Part shown: piece after piece, positions 21,020-24,122 of the stretch
Layout of the letters: every line of letters starts with the position of its first letter
Numbering within the stretch: the stretch's first letter is position 1
Assembly: GCA_903909415.1 (NCBI GenBank)
Contig: CAIVVS010000171.1
Coordinates: 1 to 24,122 of the forward strand
Direction of reading: 5' to 3'
Source of the DNA: an uncultured Pseudomonadota bacterium
Lineage (GTDB): Bacteria > Pseudomonadota > Gammaproteobacteria > Burkholderiales > SG8-39
DNA length: 24,122 bases
Position numbers and translations under genes: made by a program
Notes under the pieces: model-generated
What the model saw: only the letters and a program-made list of their open reading frames with translations
Database searches by the model: none
Told to the model about the DNA's origin: nothing

Positions 21020-24000
21020 TTGAACGACAGCGCCAAGCCCCGCCAGCCAGACCCGCAGGCCGAGGACGCCCATCCGTCCGGCGGGCCGGTGCGCCCGGCG
21101 GCAGGGGAGGCCGGGCGCCCGGCCGACGGTGCACCGGCGCAGCACGGGCACGGCGCCGCGCAGGCGCTCATCGCGGCGGAGCACGCGGTGGAACACGCGG
21201 TGGAGCATGCCGTCGAGCGCGTCGAGGAGGCCGTCGACCGCATCGAGCACGACGTCGAGGCGGCGATCGACCGCGCCACCCATCGCCCCGCGCTCGGACG
21301 CCGCCTGGTCGCGGCGTTCGGCTGGATGCTGACCGCGGCGTACTTCTCGCTCGCGCTGTTCCTGCTGGTGCTGCGCTACTGGGCCCTGCCCAACATCGGC
21401 GAGTTCGCGCCGGACATCGAACGCGTGGTGTCGCAGGCCATGGGCACGCGCGTGACCATCGGCCGGATCGACGCGGGGTGGCACGGCCTGCGCCCCGAGC
21501 TGCAGCTCTCGGACGTGCGCATCCACGACCGCGAGGGCGCCGTCGCGCTGTCGCTGCCCGCGATCGAGGCGGAGGTCGCATGGCGCTCGGTGGTCGATCG
21601 CGGCATCGTGTTCCATTCGCTGGTGATCGACCGCGCTGACCTGGAAGTGAGTCGCGACGCGCAGGGCCGCCTGTTCATCGCCGGGCTGGAAGTGCGCGGC
21701 GACCCGGCGGGGGGCAAGGGCGCGGCCGACTGGCTGCTGGGGCAGCGCGAGGTGCAGGTGCGCGACGCGCGCGTCACCTGGCTGGACCATCGGCGCGCGG
21801 CGCCCGCGCTGACGCTGGCGGGGGTGACCTTCCTGTTCCAGAACGATGGCGGCACCCACCGCTTCGCGCTGCGCGCCCAGGCCGCGCGCGAGCTGGCCTC
21901 GGCGCTGGATGTGCGCGGCGAGCTGTACGGCAGCGACCCGGGCGAGCCTTCGACCTGGAGCGGCCGGCTGTTCGCCGAACTCGACTACACCGACCTCGCC
22001 GCGTGGCAGCGCTGGTTCGACTACCCGTTCGAGCTGCGCTCGGGCAAGGGCGCGCTGCGCCTGTGGCTGGGCTTCACCGGCAACCACCTCGCCGAGGCGG
22101 TGGCCGACGTCGTGCTCTCGGGCGTGTCCACGCGCATGGGGCCGGACCTGCCGCTGCTCGAGCTGGACTACCTGCGCGGACGGATCGCCGGCAAGCAGCT
22201 GGGCAACCGCACCGAGGTCAGCGGCCGCCGGCTCGCGCTGCGCACCCAGGCCGGCGTCGCGCTGCCCGCGGCAGACTTCTCGGTGAAGCTGGTGCGCCCC
22301 GGGGCGGGCGCCCCCGGCGCCACGCCGCCCGGGGGCGAGGTCACGGCGGATGCGATGCAGCTGGAGCCGCTGGCGCGCATCGTGGAGTTCCTGCCGGTGT
22401 CGCCCGAGCTGCGCAAGCGCATCAGCGACACCGATCCGCGCGGCCGCGTGAGCGAGCTGCGCCTGGTCTGGAGCGGCGTGATGCCCAACCCCGCGACGTA
22501 CTCGGTGCGCGGGCGTTTCGAGAACCTCGCGGGCCGCGCCAATGCGGGCCTGCCCGGGTTCTCCGGGCTGACCGGGCAGGCCGAGGCCAGCGAGCGCGGT
22601 GGCCAACTGACACTGGCCTCGCAGGCGGTGGTGCTCGACTTGCCGCAGCCGGCGTCTGCCGCGCCGCCGCCGCCCACCGCCCTGCAGCTCGAACCGCGCT
22701 ACGCGTTCGACAGCGTCGGCGGCCAGTTCAGCTGGGCGCCGCGACCGGACGGCATGGAGCTGCGCTTCTCGGGCCTGTCGTTCGCTAACCGGGACATGGC
22801 CGCGACCGTGTCGGGCAGCATCGGCCTGCGCGCCGGCGGGAGCGGCATGGCCGACATCAGCGCGAGCATCCCGCGCGCCGAGGCGACGGCGATCACGCGA
22901 TACATTCCCCTGTCCGCGGGCGCGCGCGAGTTCCTCCGCGGCGCCCTGTTGGCCGGCCAGATGAGCGACGGCAAGCTGCGCCTGCAAGGGGACCTGGCGA
23001 AGTTCCCGTTCGCCAATGCCAAGGCCGGCCAGTTCCTGGTCGAGGGGAAATTCCGCGACACCGAGTTCCGCTTCGCCGACCGGTGGCCGCGTCTGGAGGC
23101 CGTTGGCGGCTTGCTGCTGGTGGACGGGCGGCGGCTGGAGATCCGTGCCCAGCGCGCGCAGGTAATGGGCGCGCGCGTCACCCAGGCGCGCGCCGACATT
23201 CCCGACCTGTTCTCCGGGCGGGAGATGCTGCTGCGCGTGGAGGGCGAGGCGCAGGGCAACACCCAGGAGTTCCTGCGTTTCATCGACGCCAGCCCGGTGG
23301 GGGGATACATCGACGGCGCGACCTCGGCCTTCCAGTCCACGGGCGGCGGCCGCGCCACGCTCAAACTGGAGGTGCCCCTGTGGCGCCCGAACGACACCAC
23401 GGTGAGTGGCGCCTATTCGTTCTCGAACAACCAGTTGGTGCTCGAGCCCGGCATGCCCGCCTTCACCCAGGCCTCGGGACGGGTGGAGTTCAGCGACAAG
23501 TCGGTCGCCATACGCGGCGTCAGCGCCCAGCTGCTGGGCGGCCCGGTGACGGTGAACGGCGCCTCGCGCGGCGACGGCGCGGTGGTCATCTCCGCGCAGG
23601 GCACGGCGGCGGTGCGCGAGCTGCGCCGCATGGTGGACTTCACGCTGCTGTCGCGCGCCAGCGGCAACGCCGCGTGGCGCGGCCAGGTGGTGGCGCGCAA
23701 GGGCGGCATCGACATGACCGTGGAGTCCGACCTGCGCGGCGTCGCCGTGGACGCGCCCCCGCCGGTGGGCAAGGCCGCGGGCGAGGCGCTGGCCTTCAAG
23801 CTCGAGCGCAGCAACGCCACCGATGCCGACACCGCGAAGCGCTTTTTCAACGTGCGCCCGCCCGCGCGGGGCGACGTCTGGTCGCTCGCCGTCGGGCGCT
23901 CGGTGAGCGGCTGGCTGGTGCGCAAGCGCGTGCCGCCGGGGCCCGGCGCGGAGGATGCCCGCATGGTGTTCGAGCGCGGCTCGATCGGGTTGAACGAGCC

Positions 24001-24122
24001 GCCGGCGCTGACCGAGCGCGCCGGCTTGTCGATCAACGGCGAGCTGCCCTACGTCGACTACGACCGCTGGATCGCGTTGTCGGGATCCGGGTCCGGCGCG
24101 GACGCCGCCGCCGCGCCCGCGC
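21020..24122 (+). CDS. yhdP: YhdP/AsmA-like envelope protein, 5' part (runs off the window)
   Basis: At least 1034 codons without a stop, cut by the window end. After a cytoplasmic N-terminal region of about 95 residues, a transmembrane helix (GWMLTAAYFSLALFLLVLRY) is followed by LPNIGEFAPDIERVVSQAMGTRVTIGRIDAGWHGLRPEL, the standard opening of YhdP/TIGR02099 proteins. Later EGKFRDTEFRFADRWPRLEA fits the repeated beta-rich AsmA-type region. YhdP-class proteins span the periplasm and are implicated in phospholipid transport to the outer membrane. Only a TTG (21020) is available upstream; a GTG at 21089 is the next candidate. The N-terminal region contains EHAVEHAVEHAVERVEEAV, an unusual repeat before the membrane helix. 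The gene symbol is given for family membership. Confidence 0.88.
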   Translation, partial: MNDSAKPRQPDPQAEDAHPSGGPVRPAAGEAGRPADGAPAQHGHGAAQALIAAEHAVEHAVEHAVERVEEAVDRIEHDVEAAIDRATHRPALGRRLVAAFGWMLTAAYFSLALFLLVLRYWALPNIGEFAPDIERVVSQAMGTRVTIGRIDAGWHGLRPELQLSDVRIHDREGAVALSLPAIEAEVAWRSVVDRGIVFHSLVIDRADLEVSRDAQGRLFIAGLEVRGDPAGGKGAADWLLGQREVQVRDARVTWLDHRRAAPALTLAGVTFLFQNDGGTHRFALRAQAARELASALDVRGELYGSDPGEPSTWSGRLFAELDYTDLAAWQRWFDYPFELRSGKGALRLWLGFTGNHLAEAVADVVLSGVSTRMGPDLPLLELDYLRGRIAGKQLGNRTEVSGRRLALRTQAGVALPAADFSVKLVRPGAGAPGATPPGGEVTADAMQLEPLARIVEFLPVSPELRKRISDTDPRGRVSELRLVWSGVMPNPATYSVRGRFENLAGRANAGLPGFSGLTGQAEASERGGQLTLASQAVVLDLPQPASAAPPPPTALQLEPRYAFDSVGGQFSWAPRPDGMELRFSGLSFANRDMAATVSGSIGLRAGGSGMADISASIPRAEATAITRYIPLSAGAREFLRGALLAGQMSDGKLRLQGDLAKFPFANAKAGQFLVEGKFRDTEFRFADRWPRLEAVGGLLLVDGRRLEIRAQRAQVMGARVTQARADIPDLFSGREMLLRVEGEAQGNTQEFLRFIDASPVGGYIDGATSAFQSTGGGRATLKLEVPLWRPNDTTVSGAYSFSNNQLVLEPGMPAFTQASGRVEFSDKSVAIRGVSAQLLGGPVTVNGASRGDGAVVISAQGTAAVRELRRMVDFTLLSRASGNAAWRGQVVARKGGIDMTVESDLRGVAVDAPPPVGKAAGEALAFKLERSNATDADTAKRFFNVRPPARGDVWSLAVGRSVSGWLVRKRVPPGPGAEDARMVFERGSIGLNEPPALTERAGLSINGELPYVDYDRWIALSGSGSGADAAAAPA

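Noticed and set aside
20990..22987. 665-codon open frame on the minus strand
   Set aside because: It is the reverse shadow of the yhdP-type gene; the plus frame shows a clear transmembrane helix and YhdP motifs, while the minus frame is Arg/Ala/Gln-rich without domains.

Overview
The window is very GC-rich, gene-dense bacterial chromosome. Gene content points to a betaproteobacterium of the order Burkholderiales, probably Bordetella/Achromobacter-like (Alcaligenaceae). Reasons: three Bug-type tricarboxylate receptors, the housekeeping string ilvE / small CHCC zinc finger / waaF, the divergent pair glnE and yhdP, and a ybiB-type TrpD2 gene. The genus is an inference; no rRNA, tRNA, IS element, CRISPR array or replication origin was seen.

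Layout. (1) 1-3.4 kb, core: ybiB (+) converges on waaF, a CHCC zinc-finger gene and ilvE, all on minus; IlvE carries an unusual Lys/Ala-rich tail. (2) 3.5-6.5 kb, minus strand: a two-gene unit of a TPR plus outer-membrane-barrel protein followed by a secreted FecR-domain protein. It looks like an outer-membrane exporter with its cargo. (3) 6.7-10.5 kb, plus strand: Tat-type NMT1/SsuA-like receptor, isochorismatase-family hydrolase, Bug receptor and a divergent PdxA-family dehydrogenase. (4) 10.7-11.7 kb: a type I extradiol (VOC) dioxygenase behind a palindromic operator-like site. (5) 11.8-16.8 kb, minus strand: two tandem Bug receptors, a phthalate 4,5-dioxygenase-like Rieske oxygenase, a 106-bp tandem repeat holding two mini-ORFs, a 4,5-dihydroxyphthalate-decarboxylase-like protein and a small membrane protein. 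(6) 16.9-18.1 kb, plus strand: a zinc-ribbon/HExxH membrane protein translationally coupled to a MAPEG-like protein. (7) 18.1 kb to the end, core: glnE (-) and the 5' part of a yhdP-type gene (+), cut by the window end.

Regions 3-5 read as an accessory island for uptake and breakdown of an aromatic (probably phthalate-like) carboxylate: receptors, ring-hydroxylating oxygenase, possible dihydrodiol dehydrogenase, decarboxylase and ring-cleavage dioxygenase. No oxygenase reductase, regulator or transporter membrane subunit is present, so these must lie elsewhere. The two most unusual items are the FecR/TPR-barrel pair and the 106-bp repeat. In that repeat the first 11 codons of the decarboxylase-like gene occur three times with only synonymous differences, while the 73-bp spacers are identical.

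No gene-free stretch exceeds 300 bases; the longest gap (6494-6708) is the divergent region between the TPR-barrel gene and the NMT1-like receptor.
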